Assembly: GCA_015057025.1 (NCBI GenBank)
Contig: SVFD01000001.1
Span: 62,001 to 126,000 of the forward strand
Reading direction: 5' to 3'
Source of the DNA: Lachnospiraceae bacterium
GTDB taxonomy: Bacteria; Bacillota; Clostridia; Lachnospirales; Lachnospiraceae
Length of the DNA stretch: 64,000 bases
Shown: positions 23,977 through 32,635 of the stretch, piece by piece
Position numbering within the stretch: position 1 is the first letter of the stretch
Layout of the letters: every line of letters begins with the position of its first letter
Notes under the pieces: model-generated
Told to the model about the DNA's origin: nothing
Databases searched by the model: none
The model's input: the letters and a program-made list of their open reading frames with translations, nothing else
Translations under genes and position numbers: made by a program

Positions 23977-25295
23977 TATTTTTCAAATAGGATAGTAATT
24001 GTAGTACCTTTGCCAAGTTCGCTGTCTACTAGAAGTTTGGCATTTAGTTGTTCGGCAATATGTTTAACGATGGCAAGTCCTAAACCGGTTCCACCGGTTT
24101 TTTTGGAGCGGCTTTTATCGACCCGATAGAAGCGTTCAAAGACGCGTTCCTGATTTTCTGGAGATATTCCGATGCCGGTATCGCTAATCATCAGAATTAT
24201 ATTTTTATCGTTTTCTTTTAATGATACTTCAACTTTGCCCCCGGGTTCGTTGTAGCGAATACCATTATCACATAAATTGTAGAGCATTTCTTCCAACATT
24301 TGCCGATTGGCTTTTATAAGGGTGTGTTGTCCGTAAAGGTGTAGAGTAACATTATGTTTTTCAGCATTCATTTGTAACATGGAAATGCAGTTATCTGCGA
24401 CTTCATATAAATCCACGTTTTCAAACGGTAGGCTTTGTTCACCTGAATCTAATTCCGATAGACGAAGGATATCGTTGATTAGGGTTAGGAGACGGGTGGA
24501 ATTGCGATGTATTTCTTTAGAGAATCGTAATGTGTCTTCTTCCGTTGTCATGCCGTTTTCTATTAATTCCGAATAACCGGAAATAACGGTTAAAGGGGTT
24601 TTTAATTCATGGGAAACATTGGCTGTAAATTCCTGGCGGAGCTTTGCACTTTTGATAATGTCTTCATGTTGACGATTAATGGTTTCAATAAAAGGCTCTA
24701 ATTCGCTGTATGTTTCCACCTCTCTCATGTGGTCAATATCTTTAGCCATGGAATCAATAGGTCGCATCAAGGATTTGGTTAGAAAATGTGCCAAAACCAT
24801 GCAAAGCAAAGTCAGAGATAAGGCAATAAATATAAGTGATGGAACAGAAGAAGCAAAAACGCTGAAAATGCTTCTGGCTTCTTTGGCAACACGCAATACA
24901 CCGCCGTTGTCTAAGAGTATGGCATAATAAAAGGTGTTTTGTGCCAAGGTGTCAGATTTTCGTATGGCATAAGCTTCGCCGTCCTCGTATGCTGCTGAGA
25001 TTTCAGGTCGCTTAGCGTGATTATCCAATTCTTCCGCATTCACATCGCTGTCATAAATAACATTACCGTTTTCGTCCAACAAGGTAATTCTCAGATTTTC
25101 AAATTTAGTCTGATAATCCGATACACTGTATTCTGTTAAATTTTCGATGCTTCCCATCAGTCGGGTTACTGTTTTTAATTCATCTAAAACCTGTTGCTGA
25201 AATAATTCGTAGTATACAATGAGGAGTAGCATCATAGTAAGAAACATGGATAATATAGCAATCCCCATAAGCTGAATATTTAATTTTTTTCGCAT
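23976..25295 (-). CDS. PhoR-like sensor histidine kinase
   Basis: A 439-residue sensor kinase. An N-terminal membrane helix (about 10-30), an extracytoplasmic domain of about 120 residues (PhoR-like PAS-type fold), a second helix (about 152-175), HAMP-like linker, HisKA with phospho-His in NVSHELKTPLTVISGY, and HATPase with N-box YNLCDNGIRYN, DTGIGI and GTGLGLAIVKH. It lies downstream of a PhoP/PhoB-type regulator and a Na/Pi transporter, so it is predicted to be the phosphate-starvation sensor. Confidence 0.9.
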   Translation of the reverse strand: MRKKLNIQLMGIAILSMFLTMMLLLIVYYELFQQQVLDELKTVTRLMGSIENLTEYSVSDYQTKFENLRITLLDENGNVIYDSDVNAEELDNHAKRPEISAAYEDGEAYAIRKSDTLAQNTFYYAILLDNGGVLRVAKEARSIFSVFASSVPSLIFIALSLTLLCMVLAHFLTKSLMRPIDSMAKDIDHMREVETYSELEPFIETINRQHEDIIKSAKLRQEFTANVSHELKTPLTVISGYSELIENGMTTEEDTLRFSKEIHRNSTRLLTLINDILRLSELDSGEQSLPFENVDLYEVADNCISMLQMNAEKHNVTLHLYGQHTLIKANRQMLEEMLYNLCDNGIRYNEPGGKVEVSLKENDKNIILMISDTGIGISPENQERVFERFYRVDKSRSKKTGGTGLGLAIVKHIAEQLNAKLLVDSELGKGTTITILFEK

Positions 25296-25330
25296 GTTAT
25301 GCCGTTCCTCTTTTCATTTGGTCGAATGTT

Positions 25331-26011
25331 TTAATCCACATTCAATACATAGCCTACGTTGCGGATGGTTTTAATACATTTGCCGGAGTCCTTTAATTTC
25401 TGGCGGAGGTTTTTTATGTGCATATCAATTGTTCTTGATTCACCTTCGAAATCTGTCCCCCAGATGCGTTCAAGAATACGCTCTCGGTTAATTACAACGC
25501 CGGCATTTGTTATAAAAAGCTTAAGAAGTTCATATTCCTTATAGGTTAATTCACAATTTTCACCATTTACCGTGACAAGGTGTTTTTCGTCGTCTAAAAC
25601 GATTTTATCGAATTTGTAAGTTTTGCCCTCCGGATTTTCACCTTGTGAACGGCGAAGCAAGGCTTTAACTCTGGAAATCAGTTCCATAACACCAAAGGGT
25701 TTGGTCATGTAATCATCGGCGCCCATATCCAGACCTTTTACTTTATCGATTTCGGTAGTCTTTGCCGTTACCATGATGATAGGAAGGTTCTGGGTTTTTT
25801 TGTCCATGCGAAGCTTTTTTAGAATGCTTAATCCGTCTTCGTCGGGAAGCATAATATCTAAAAGAATTAAATCCGGCAGGAAATCTTTCAAAGCATGATG
25901 GAAATCCTTGGCGCAAGAGAAACCGCGAATGTCGTAGCCGGAATTTTTTAACGCAAAGGTTTCGATTTCCAGAATGTTTTTATCGTCTTCTACTATATAG
26001 ATTAATGACAT
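25331..26011 (-). CDS. PhoP/PhoB-like response regulator
   Basis: A 226-residue OmpR-family regulator: receiver with ED near residue 9, phospho-Asp in LILLDIMLPDEDG, VTAKTTEID and TKPFGVMELI; winged helix with YKEYELLKLFITNAG and SRTIDMHIKNLRQKL. AAGGAG 9 bases before the ATG. Its operon begins with a Na/Pi cotransporter whose upstream region has three TTTACA-type half-sites in 11-bp register, matching Gram-positive Pho boxes. Confidence 0.92.
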   Translation of the reverse strand: MSLIYIVEDDKNILEIETFALKNSGYDIRGFSCAKDFHHALKDFLPDLILLDIMLPDEDGLSILKKLRMDKKTQNLPIIMVTAKTTEIDKVKGLDMGADDYMTKPFGVMELISRVKALLRRSQGENPEGKTYKFDKIVLDDEKHLVTVNGENCELTYKEYELLKLFITNAGVVINRERILERIWGTDFEGESRTIDMHIKNLRQKLKDSGKCIKTIRNVGYVLNVD

Positions 26012-26086
26012 AATCGGTTCTCCTTTTTAGTAAGTAAAAGCAATAATCAGAAGTAATACTATCATCTGACGAATGCAATATATTGT

Positions 26087-27853
26087 TTATCGGGGAAGAT
26101 AATATTTTCTTTTATATAATTCTACAGCAGCAAGGAAATCTGTGTTGTCGGGTGTTTTTAGATTGACGATGTAATCATGGGCATCCACATCTATATTCTC
26201 CTGAATGGCACAGATTGCAATGTTGGAGCAGTGATCAGATATGCGCTCGTAATTATTCATGACATCGGCAAGAATAAAGCCCATTTCGATTGTACATTCT
26301 CCACGACGCAATCGAATGATGTGACGGTCTTTCATTTCCGCATTCAACTGGTCAATTACTTCTTCTAAAGGTTCTACACTTCGTGCAACTGTTTCATCCT
26401 GTTCTTCAAAGGAATTCACTGCAGTTTCCAATATTTCATTTACTGCACGGACGAATACCGCAAGTTCTTTTTCTGCGCTGATAGAGAAACGCAAATTTTT
26501 ATCGTGCATTTCTTTGGCTGAGTGAGCGAGGTTTACTGCGTGGTCACCGATTCGTTCCAAGTCTCCTATACAGTGTAACAGAATTGAAAGCATGTGGCTA
26601 TCTTTTTCGGAAAGACTGCGGCTACTTAATTTCACCAGATAACTTCCTAATTCATCTTCATAGCGGTCCAAAAGGTCTTCTTTATCCATAACTTCATTTA
26701 ATACTGCTTCGTCATATTGTTCAAAGAGACTTTGCGCAAGCATCAGGGCCTCTTTCGCTTTGGATGCCATATCTGCAGCTGCATTGCGGCATTGCTCTAC
26801 GGCAAGACCGGGAGCTTCTAAGAAACGTTCATCAAGAATGGCAAAGGTTTTTTCGGCTGCGGTTGCCGGAGTTTCTTCCTTGTCCTTGATGGAAAGGCAA
26901 GCGAGCTTTTCAAGCAACTTAGAAAAAGGAAGCAGAAGTAAAGTCGCAAACACATTAAAGCAGGAGTGAACAATTGCAATACCCATTTCGTTGGCTGACA
27001 CGCTCATAAAACCAAAGTCAATAACAGCATGTAAAATATAGAATAAAATTAGAAAACTGAAGGTTCCGATTAAGTTAAAATATAAATGTACTAATGCTGC
27101 GCGACGGGCGTTTTTACTGGCTCCGATAGAAGACAGAATGGCAGTAATACATGTGCCGATGTTTTGCCCCATAATAATGGGAATGGCAACTGCATAGCTT
27201 ACCGCGCCGGTAGAACATAATGCCTGTAAAATACCTACAGAAGCAGAGGAACTTTGAATGATTGCCGTAAGTAGCATGCCGGCAAATACACCAAAGAAAG
27301 GATTTTCAAACATAAGCAGGAATTCAGCAAATTCAGGAACATCTGCCAATGGTTTTACTGTATCACTCATGGTATTCATACCAAACATAAGAACTGCAAA
27401 ACCTACCATGATATTGCCGATATCTTTATATTTTTCCTTTTTGGCAACCATAATCAGAAAGATACCGATAATGGCAAGAATGGGAGAAAAGTTTTGAGGT
27501 TTTAGCATTTGAATAAAGAAGTTACCGCTTTCCAAACCTACAAGACTCAGAAGCCAAGAGGTTACGGTGGTTCCGATGTTGGCGCCCATGATAACACCTA
27601 CAGCTTGAGATAATTTCATAATTCCTGCATTAACGAAACCGACAACCATAACGGTGGTTGCGGATGATGATTGGATGACTGCCGTTACCAGCATACCTAA
27701 GAAAACGCCTTTTATTGGATTAGAGGTTAATTTCTCCAAAATGCGTTCCATACGTCCGCCGGAAGCTTTGGTTAAACCATCGCCAAGTACCTGCATACCA
27801 AATAAAAACATGGCGAGTCCGCCAATCAGGGTTAAAATGTCAAAAAAGTCCAT
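26087..27853 (-). CDS. Na/Pi cotransporter family protein with PhoU-like tail
   Basis: A 588-residue NptA/YjbB-type transporter. Residues 1-330 contain the two inverted Na/Pi-cotransporter repeats, each with the QSSSA motif (VIQSSSATTVMVVGF and AIIQSSSASVGIL). Residues about 350-560 are a PhoU-like helical bundle (LHCIGDLERIGDHAVNLA, NYERISDHCSNIA). It imports, or in some family members exports, phosphate coupled to sodium. First gene of an operon with a PhoP/PhoR-like pair. GGAGG lies 6 bases before the ATG. Confidence 0.92.
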   Translation of the reverse strand: MDFFDILTLIGGLAMFLFGMQVLGDGLTKASGGRMERILEKLTSNPIKGVFLGMLVTAVIQSSSATTVMVVGFVNAGIMKLSQAVGVIMGANIGTTVTSWLLSLVGLESGNFFIQMLKPQNFSPILAIIGIFLIMVAKKEKYKDIGNIMVGFAVLMFGMNTMSDTVKPLADVPEFAEFLLMFENPFFGVFAGMLLTAIIQSSSASVGILQALCSTGAVSYAVAIPIIMGQNIGTCITAILSSIGASKNARRAALVHLYFNLIGTFSFLILFYILHAVIDFGFMSVSANEMGIAIVHSCFNVFATLLLLPFSKLLEKLACLSIKDKEETPATAAEKTFAILDERFLEAPGLAVEQCRNAAADMASKAKEALMLAQSLFEQYDEAVLNEVMDKEDLLDRYEDELGSYLVKLSSRSLSEKDSHMLSILLHCIGDLERIGDHAVNLAHSAKEMHDKNLRFSISAEKELAVFVRAVNEILETAVNSFEEQDETVARSVEPLEEVIDQLNAEMKDRHIIRLRRGECTIEMGFILADVMNNYERISDHCSNIAICAIQENIDVDAHDYIVNLKTPDNTDFLAAVELYKRKYYLPR

Positions 27854-27955
27854 ATTATCCTCCGTAAAATTTTTATATTATTTTTTCAAAAATTATTTTA
27901 TCAATACATCAAAGAACTGATTTTTAAACTACACAAATTTATAATAAAGCCCGTT

Positions 27956-27994
27956 TGTAAAATTCAATTCAGCTGAATGTAAAATCTATGTAAA
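27956..27994 (-). promoter_or_regulatory. Candidate Pho box upstream of the Na/Pi transporter
   Basis: On the minus strand TTTACA occurs three times, at 27989-27994, 27978-27983 and 27956-27961, that is at spacings of exactly 11 and 22 bases. A TATTAT/TATAAA-like -10 region follows near 27937-27948. The phased TT(A/T)ACA half-sites match the form described for Bacillus PhoP boxes. Confidence 0.65.
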
Positions 27995-28082
27995 TTTTGC
28001 TGCTACTTTATTTTAATTCACCTGTGGTAAAGATAGGGATAAGAAAAAGGCAATAAAAGCAATAAAATGCTTCTTTTAGGCA

Positions 28083-28111
28083 TTGACAAAAGAAGATTTT
28101 CTGCCTAAAAT
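28083..28111 (+). promoter_or_regulatory. Promoter of the proline T-box transcript
   Basis: Consensus TTGACA (28083-28088), 17-base spacer, TAAAAT (28106-28111). Predicted start near 28118, directly before the T-box Stem I. Confidence 0.88.
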
Positions 28112-28117
28112 CATTTT

Positions 28118-28345
28118 TATAGTGAAAAGACGATGATGAGGAATAGTAAGAAAAAGTCCGTTTCAGAGAGAGAGCCCAAGGCTGCAAGGCTCTTACGTAA
28201 GCTTTCATGAACCCGCCTCGGAGTTCCTGCTAATCACAGGCGTAGCACCGGCGTTAACGGTAGGATGAGTGAATGCAGACGCATTAATTAGGGTGGTATC
28301 GCCGAGCTTTTCGGTCCCTTGGGGATTGAAGGGCTTTTTTATTTT
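28118..28345 (+). promoter_or_regulatory. T-box riboswitch, probably proline-specific
   Basis: Stem I begins with GACGATGATGAGGAATAGTA (28130-28149), contains AGAGAGAG at its upper part, and has a specifier region TGAA-CCC-G (28208-28215), where either CCC or CCG reads as a proline codon. The T-box consensus is AGGGTGGTATCGCC (28290-28303), followed by a terminator whose stem includes CCCTT/AAGGG and ends in T6 (28335-28340). Uncharged tRNA-Pro would stabilise the antiterminator. The expected target, proS, starts 1 kb downstream, after a foldback element and another gene that has its own promoter. Several open frames on both strands here are by-products of the RNA. Confidence 0.9.
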
Positions 28346-28612
28346 CACGAAATGGTTTCTGTACATCCTTATAAAATCTGCTCCGTTCTTCGAATATAAG
28401 TTTTTGGACGTAATTTGGGAGAAGCAGTTGGAAGAAGTGGACGTGAACGGTGCAAACTCGCCGTCCTGGCTCGGTTGCACCTTTTTCCGACATCGTGTCG
28501 GAAAATCACTGGGAATGAAACAAATTACTCAAAAACTAATATTCTCCGCAAGGTCGCAGGATTTTATAAGGATACGCAGAAACAGGATACCAAGAAAAAG
28601 AAGGCATTAAGA
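28331..28612. repeat. Foldback element: imperfect inverted repeats around a hairpin-rich centre
   Basis: The left arm (28355-28417) and right arm (28521-28583) are inverted copies of about 63 bases with roughly three quarters identity; both contain CAAATTAC, CAAAAACT, ATATTC, GCAG, ATTTTATAAGGAT and CAGAAAC in that order. Weak similarity continues outward to 28331 and 28612. The 103-base centre holds two more hairpins: GGTGCAA/TTGCACC (28449-28481) followed by T5, and TTTTCCGACA/TGTCGGAAAA (28485-28504 plus). No transposase is present. It may be a MITE-like element or a large structured RNA. Confidence 0.7.
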
Positions 28613-28716
28613 ACTTAAAAAAATCCTTTTTCGGAATTGTGATGCTGATAAAAATATCTGTGATTAAAGGGAAACGGAAACTTTGAATTTTTGCGAGAGA
28701 TTATAAAACCGTCTCA

Positions 28717-28745
28717 TTGCATGAGTGTGTTTATTGAGATATGAT
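28717..28745 (+). promoter_or_regulatory. Promoter of the MGMT-like gene
   Basis: TTGCAT (28717-28722), 17-base spacer, TATGAT (28740-28745), 20 bases before the ATG with GGAGGTGAT between. It makes this gene independent of the T-box. Confidence 0.7.
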
Positions 28746-28765
28746 TGGCTTGGAGGTGATACATT

Positions 28766-29242
28766 ATGGCAAATGAAGATAAAAAAGATTTTAATGCTAT
28801 GCTTATGGATAGCAAGGATATGCCTAAAGTTCAAATAATCACAGATGAAAAGAGCATTGAAAAATATGGTGGAGATAAAATGTATTTTGCACCACCTATC
28901 GACTATGACAAAGTAATGCGACTTGTTCCTTTTGGTAAATTGCTTACAGTAGGTACAATAAGAGATTACTTTGCCAAACAAAGCGGTGCTGATTTTACAG
29001 AACCTATCACAGCCGGAATTTTTGTTTCAATAGTTGCATGGGCGAGTTATCAGCGTGCAGATGATAAAACCCCTTATTGGAGAACATTAAAAGCAAATGG
29101 AGAATTAAATGCAAAGTATCCAGGAGGAATTGAGGCACAAAAGGAAATGCTTGAAAATGAAGGGCACACCGTAATTCAAAAAGGAAGAACTAATATCAAG
29201 TATTATGTTAAGGACTACGAAAAAGCATTATTTACATTGTAA
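28766..29242 (+). CDS. MGMT-family alkyltransferase-like protein without catalytic cysteine
   Basis: A 158-residue protein. Residues about 50-125 match the DNA-binding fold of O6-alkylguanine-DNA alkyltransferases: VPFGKLLTVGTIRDYFA (helix-turn-helix) and TPYWRTLKANGELNAKYPGG. In true alkyltransferases the last segment starts PCHR; here it reads PYWR, and the protein contains no cysteine at all. It resembles the alkyltransferase-like (ATL) proteins, which have Trp in place of Cys and flag alkylated bases for nucleotide excision repair. GGAGGTGAT precedes the ATG. It sits between a proline T-box and proS. Confidence 0.8.
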   Translation: MANEDKKDFNAMLMDSKDMPKVQIITDEKSIEKYGGDKMYFAPPIDYDKVMRLVPFGKLLTVGTIRDYFAKQSGADFTEPITAGIFVSIVAWASYQRADDKTPYWRTLKANGELNAKYPGGIEAQKEMLENEGHTVIQKGRTNIKYYVKDYEKALFTL

Positions 29243-29376
29243 TAGATAATGCGAAACTTTCAGTTTTTCTGATAGTTGAACAGAGATTATGTGTTTTTAA
29301 TAGTAGATACATTTTTCAAAAAAGAAGTGAAATAAAGCAAATTTATAATATAGTAAACAAATAAAGGAGAAGAATC

Positions 29377-30810
29377 ATGGCAGAAGACAAGAAATTAGTG
29401 GAAGCCATCACATCTATGGACGTGGATTTCGCCCAGTGGTATACGGATGTGGTAAAGAAAGCAGAATTAATCGATTACACCAGTGTAAAAGGCTGTATGG
29501 TAATCAAGCCCGCAGGTTATGCAATCTGGGAGTTGATTCAGAGTCAGTTGGATGCGCGTTTTAAGGAGACGGGAGTAGAGAATGTATACTTACCTATGTT
29601 TATTCCCGAGAGCCTTTTACAGAAGGAAAAGGACCACGTAGAAGGTTTTGCACCGGAGGTTGCGTGGGTAACCCACGGCGGTTTGGAACCCCTACAGGAG
29701 AGAATGTGCGTACGTCCCACCTCAGAGACTTTATTCTGCGATTTTTATGCAAACGAAGTACATTCTTACCGTGATTTGCCTAAGGTATATAATCAGTGGT
29801 GCAGTGTTGTTCGTTGGGAGAAGACTACAAGACCTTTCTTAAGAAGTCGTGAATTCTTATGGCAGGAAGGTCATACTGCACACGCAACCGCGGAAGAAGC
29901 AGAAGCACGTACCATTCAGATGTTGAATGTATACGCGGACTTCCTTGAGAATGTTTTAGCAATCCCCGTTGTAAAAGGCCAGAAGACCGATAAAGAAAAA
30001 TTCGCAGGCGCAATTGCAACTTATACTATCGAAGCATTGATGCATGACGGTAAGGCGTTGCAGTCCGGAACCAGCCATAACTTCGGCGATGGTTTTGCGA
30101 AAGCATTCGGTATCCAGTATACCTCAAAAGAAAACAAACTCGAATACGTACACCAGACTTCATGGGGTATGACCACCAGATTAATCGGCGCCATCATCAT
30201 GGTACACGGCGACAATTCGGGTCTTGTTTTACCGCCCAGAGTAGCACCCGTACAGGTTGCAATTATTCCTATCCAGCAGAAGAAGGAAGGCGTACTTGAT
30301 AAGGCTTATGAATTAAAAGACCGCTTAAAAGGCTTCCGCGTAAAAGTAGATGATACCGACAAGTCTCCCGGCTGGAAATTTTCTGAGCAGGAAATGCGCG
30401 GTATTCCTGTACGTATTGAAATCGGTCCCCGTGATATTGAAAATAACAAGGCTGTCCTTGCCCGCAGAGATACCGGCGAAAAGATTGAAATTAATTTAGA
30501 TGAATTGGAAGTAAAGGTAGCAGAGCTTCTTGATAAGATTCAGGTAGAGATGTTGGAAAGAGCCCGCGCACACCGCGACGAGCATACCTATACAGCTACT
30601 GAATATGCAGAGTTCCTTGATATCTTAAACAACAAGCCCGGCTTTGTAAAAGCAATGTGGTGTGGCGACAGAGCTTGTGAAGACAAGGTAAAAGAGGATG
30701 CTGCGGCAACCAGCCGTTGTATGCCTTTTGAACAGGAAAAATTGTCAGATAAGTGTATTTGTTGTGGCAAACCTGCTTCAAAAATGGTATATTGGGGTAA
30801 GGCGTACTAA
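29377..30810 (+). CDS. proS: Prolyl-tRNA synthetase (short archaeal/eukaryote-type form)
   Basis: A 477-residue class II synthetase charging tRNA-Pro. Motif 2 region [25 protein letters not shown] and motif 3 VPPRVAP-type segment [13 protein letters not shown] are visible. The bacterial editing insertion is absent and the C-terminus is the zinc-binding-like extension (CGDRACEDK ... CMPFEQ ... CICCGKPA ... YWGKAY) of the short form common in Clostridia. AAAGGAG precedes the ATG. A proline T-box lies 1 kb upstream on the same strand. Confidence 0.95.
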   Translation: MAEDKKLVEAITSMDVDFAQWYTDVVKKAELIDYTSVKGCMVIKPAGYAIWELIQSQLDARFKETGVENVYLPMFIPESLLQKEKDHVEGFAPEVAWVTHGGLEPLQERMCVRPTSETLFCDFYANEVHSYRDLPKVYNQWCSVVRWEKTTRPFLRSREFLWQEGHTAHATAEEAEARTIQMLNVYADFLENVLAIPVVKGQKTDKEKFAGAIATYTIEALMHDGKALQSGTSHNFGDGFAKAFGIQYTSKENKLEYVHQTSWGMTTRLIGAIIMVHGDNSGLVLPPRVAPVQVAIIPIQQKKEGVLDKAYELKDRLKGFRVKVDDTDKSPGWKFSEQEMRGIPVRIEIGPRDIENNKAVLARRDTGEKIEINLDELEVKVAELLDKIQVEMLERARAHRDEHTYTATEYAEFLDILNNKPGFVKAMWCGDRACEDKVKEDAAATSRCMPFEQEKLSDKCICCGKPASKMVYWGKAY

Positions 30811-30897
30811 AAAGATTTTACAATGAAATCTAAGAGGTACAGATTTTAATAATTTATATTTCAAATTATTTTATAAAAAAGAAAGAAGGACGAAAAA

Positions 30898-32091
30898 ATG
30901 AACGTATTGGTTATTAACTGTGGTAGTTCATCTTTGAAGTACCAGCTCATCAACAGCGACACAGAAGCAGTGCTTGCTAAGGGTCTTTGCGAAAGAATCG
31001 GAGCTCCCGGTTCTGTATTAAAGCATCAGCCTACAGGCGGAGACAAGGTTGCAATCGAGAATCCTATGCCTACACATACTACTGCAATTCAGATGGTAAT
31101 TGATGCATTAACAGATGCAAATCACGGTGTTGTAAAATCTTTGGACGAAATCGACGCTGTAGGTCACAGAATCGTTCACGGTGGCGAGAAGTTTGCAAGT
31201 TCTGTTGTGATTGATGATGAAGTTATGAAGGCAATTGAAGAATGTAATGACCTTGCACCTCTTCACAACCCTGCAAACTTAATCGGTATCAACGCATGTA
31301 AGGAAATTATGCCTAACGTACCTATGGTAGGTGTATTCGATACCGCTTTTCATCAGACAATGCCTGAGAAAGCATACCTTTACGGACTTCCTCATAAATA
31401 TTATGAAGATTACAAAGTGCGTCGTTACGGTTTCCACGGAACCAGCCATGATTTTGTATCAGCCCGCGCTGCAGAAATTCTCGGCAAGAAGCGTGAAGAT
31501 GTTAAAATTATCGTTTGCCACTTGGGTAACGGTGCAAGTATTTCAGCTGTTGACCATGGCAAGTGTGTGGATACAAGTATGGGTCTTACTCCTTTGGAAG
31601 GTCTTATCATGGGAACACGTTCCGGTGATATGGACCCTGCAATCGTAGAATTCCTTGGTAAGAAGTTAGATAAGTCTTTGGAAGAAGTTACCAAGATTTT
31701 AAATAAAGAATCCGGTGTTTACGGTTTATCAGGCGGCGTATCCAGTGACTTCCGTGATTTGTCTGCAGCAATGGACGAAGGTAACTTACTTGCCAAAGCT
31801 GCTCTTGAAACATACTGCTACAGAGTAGCTAAGTACATTGGTTCTTACGTAGCAGCTATGAACGGTGTTGATATCATTGCTTTTACAGCAGGTATCGGTG
31901 AAAATGACAGTCGCGTACGCGGTATGGTTGGACAGTATTTCGAATACTTGGGAACTTCCGTTGATCCCGAGAAGAACAAGGTTCGCGGCGAAGAAGCAAT
32001 CATCTCTAATGAGGGTGATAAGGTAACCGTTATGGTTGTGCCTACCAACGAAGAGCTTGCGATTGCACGTGAAACAGTGAAGTTGGTTTAA
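30898..32091 (+). CDS. ackA: Acetate kinase
   Basis: A 397-residue acetate kinase making ATP from acetyl phosphate, the last step of acetogenic fermentation. Motifs: [15 protein letters not shown] at the N-terminus, [23 protein letters not shown] and FTAGIGEND. Normal length. No phosphotransacetylase gene is adjacent. Codon use is that of a highly expressed gene. Its 3' end is followed by a structured repeat element ending in T7 that probably terminates the transcript. Confidence 0.96.
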   Translation: MNVLVINCGSSSLKYQLINSDTEAVLAKGLCERIGAPGSVLKHQPTGGDKVAIENPMPTHTTAIQMVIDALTDANHGVVKSLDEIDAVGHRIVHGGEKFASSVVIDDEVMKAIEECNDLAPLHNPANLIGINACKEIMPNVPMVGVFDTAFHQTMPEKAYLYGLPHKYYEDYKVRRYGFHGTSHDFVSARAAEILGKKREDVKIIVCHLGNGASISAVDHGKCVDTSMGLTPLEGLIMGTRSGDMDPAIVEFLGKKLDKSLEEVTKILNKESGVYGLSGGVSSDFRDLSAAMDEGNLLAKAALETYCYRVAKYIGSYVAAMNGVDIIAFTAGIGENDSRVRGMVGQYFEYLGTSVDPEKNKVRGEEAIISNEGDKVTVMVVPTNEELAIARETVKLV

Positions 32092-32103
32092 TTTAAAAAG
32101 TGG

Positions 32104-32255
32104 ACGCGGTGTGATAATATCATTTGTTCTTTGGGACGCTTTCGCTCTGTTGTGTTACGCAGCGGTACATAGGATTGCAAAAAACGCAATCCAAATACCG
32201 GCGAACACAAAAGCCCGGCGGACAAAAGGATAATTATCACACCGCTGTTTTTTTA
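32104..32255 (+). repeat. Structured repeat element, copy A (after ackA)
   Basis: An extended hairpin. Outer arms GCGGTGTGATAAT (32106-32118) and ATTATCACACCGC (32233-32245) pair perfectly, further imperfect pairing continues inward, and T7 follows, so the whole may serve as the ackA terminator. The 84-base core (32133-32216) aligns without gaps to the core after pyrD (62206-62289) with 68 of 84 identical bases. Core helices: TTGTGTT/AACACAA, CGGTA/TACCG and GGATTGC/GCAATCC. Conserved unpaired strings include GACGCTTTCGCT and TACGCA. Confidence 0.8.
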
Positions 32256-32297
32256 TAAATGTAAATAGATAGTTGTTTGCAGAGAATGGGATAATTG

Positions 32298-32501
32298 TTA
32301 TTTTTGGTCAGAAAGACCTACAAGATAATCAAGGGATACATGATAATATTGTGCTAAAATAATGGCGTAAGATAAAGGGAGCTCACGGGTTCCCTTTTCG
32401 TAACGTCTGTAAACTTCGCGTTGGCAATGTAAAAGGTCGGCAACATCCTGTTGTGTTAAGTCGTGGTCTATTCTTAAATCTTCAATTCTTTGCCATTTCA
32501 T
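32298..32501 (-). CDS. XRE-family helix-turn-helix regulator
   Basis: A 67-residue protein that is essentially one Cro/CI-type HTH domain: HDLTQQDVADLLHCQREVYRRYEKGTRELPLS and a tail LAQYYHVSLDYLVGLSD. The ATG at 32501 has AAGGGGG 8 bases upstream; an in-frame start 22 codons earlier has no ribosome site. It is divergent from a lipoprotein gene and may control it (inference). Confidence 0.87.
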   Translation of the reverse strand: MKWQRIEDLRIDHDLTQQDVADLLHCQREVYRRYEKGTRELPLSYAIILAQYYHVSLDYLVGLSDQK

Positions 32502-32635
32502 AAAATAATCCCCCTTCTTGACAATGTTACCAATTGGTTGCATATAATAAAAAATTGTGGTTTGCAATCAGTAATTATAGATATGCCCGAATGAAGAATA
32601 ATTATTTAATTAAAAAAGAGAAGGAGATGATAGAG

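Noticed and set aside
28331..28612. Foldback considered as an insertion sequence
   Set aside because: No transposase frame and no visible target duplication; only a non-autonomous element or RNA structure remains possible.
28205..28618. Several overlapping open frames of 60-113 codons on both strands
   Set aside because: They fall in the T-box and the foldback element, have no ribosome sites, and similar strings appear on opposite strands only because the DNA is an inverted repeat.
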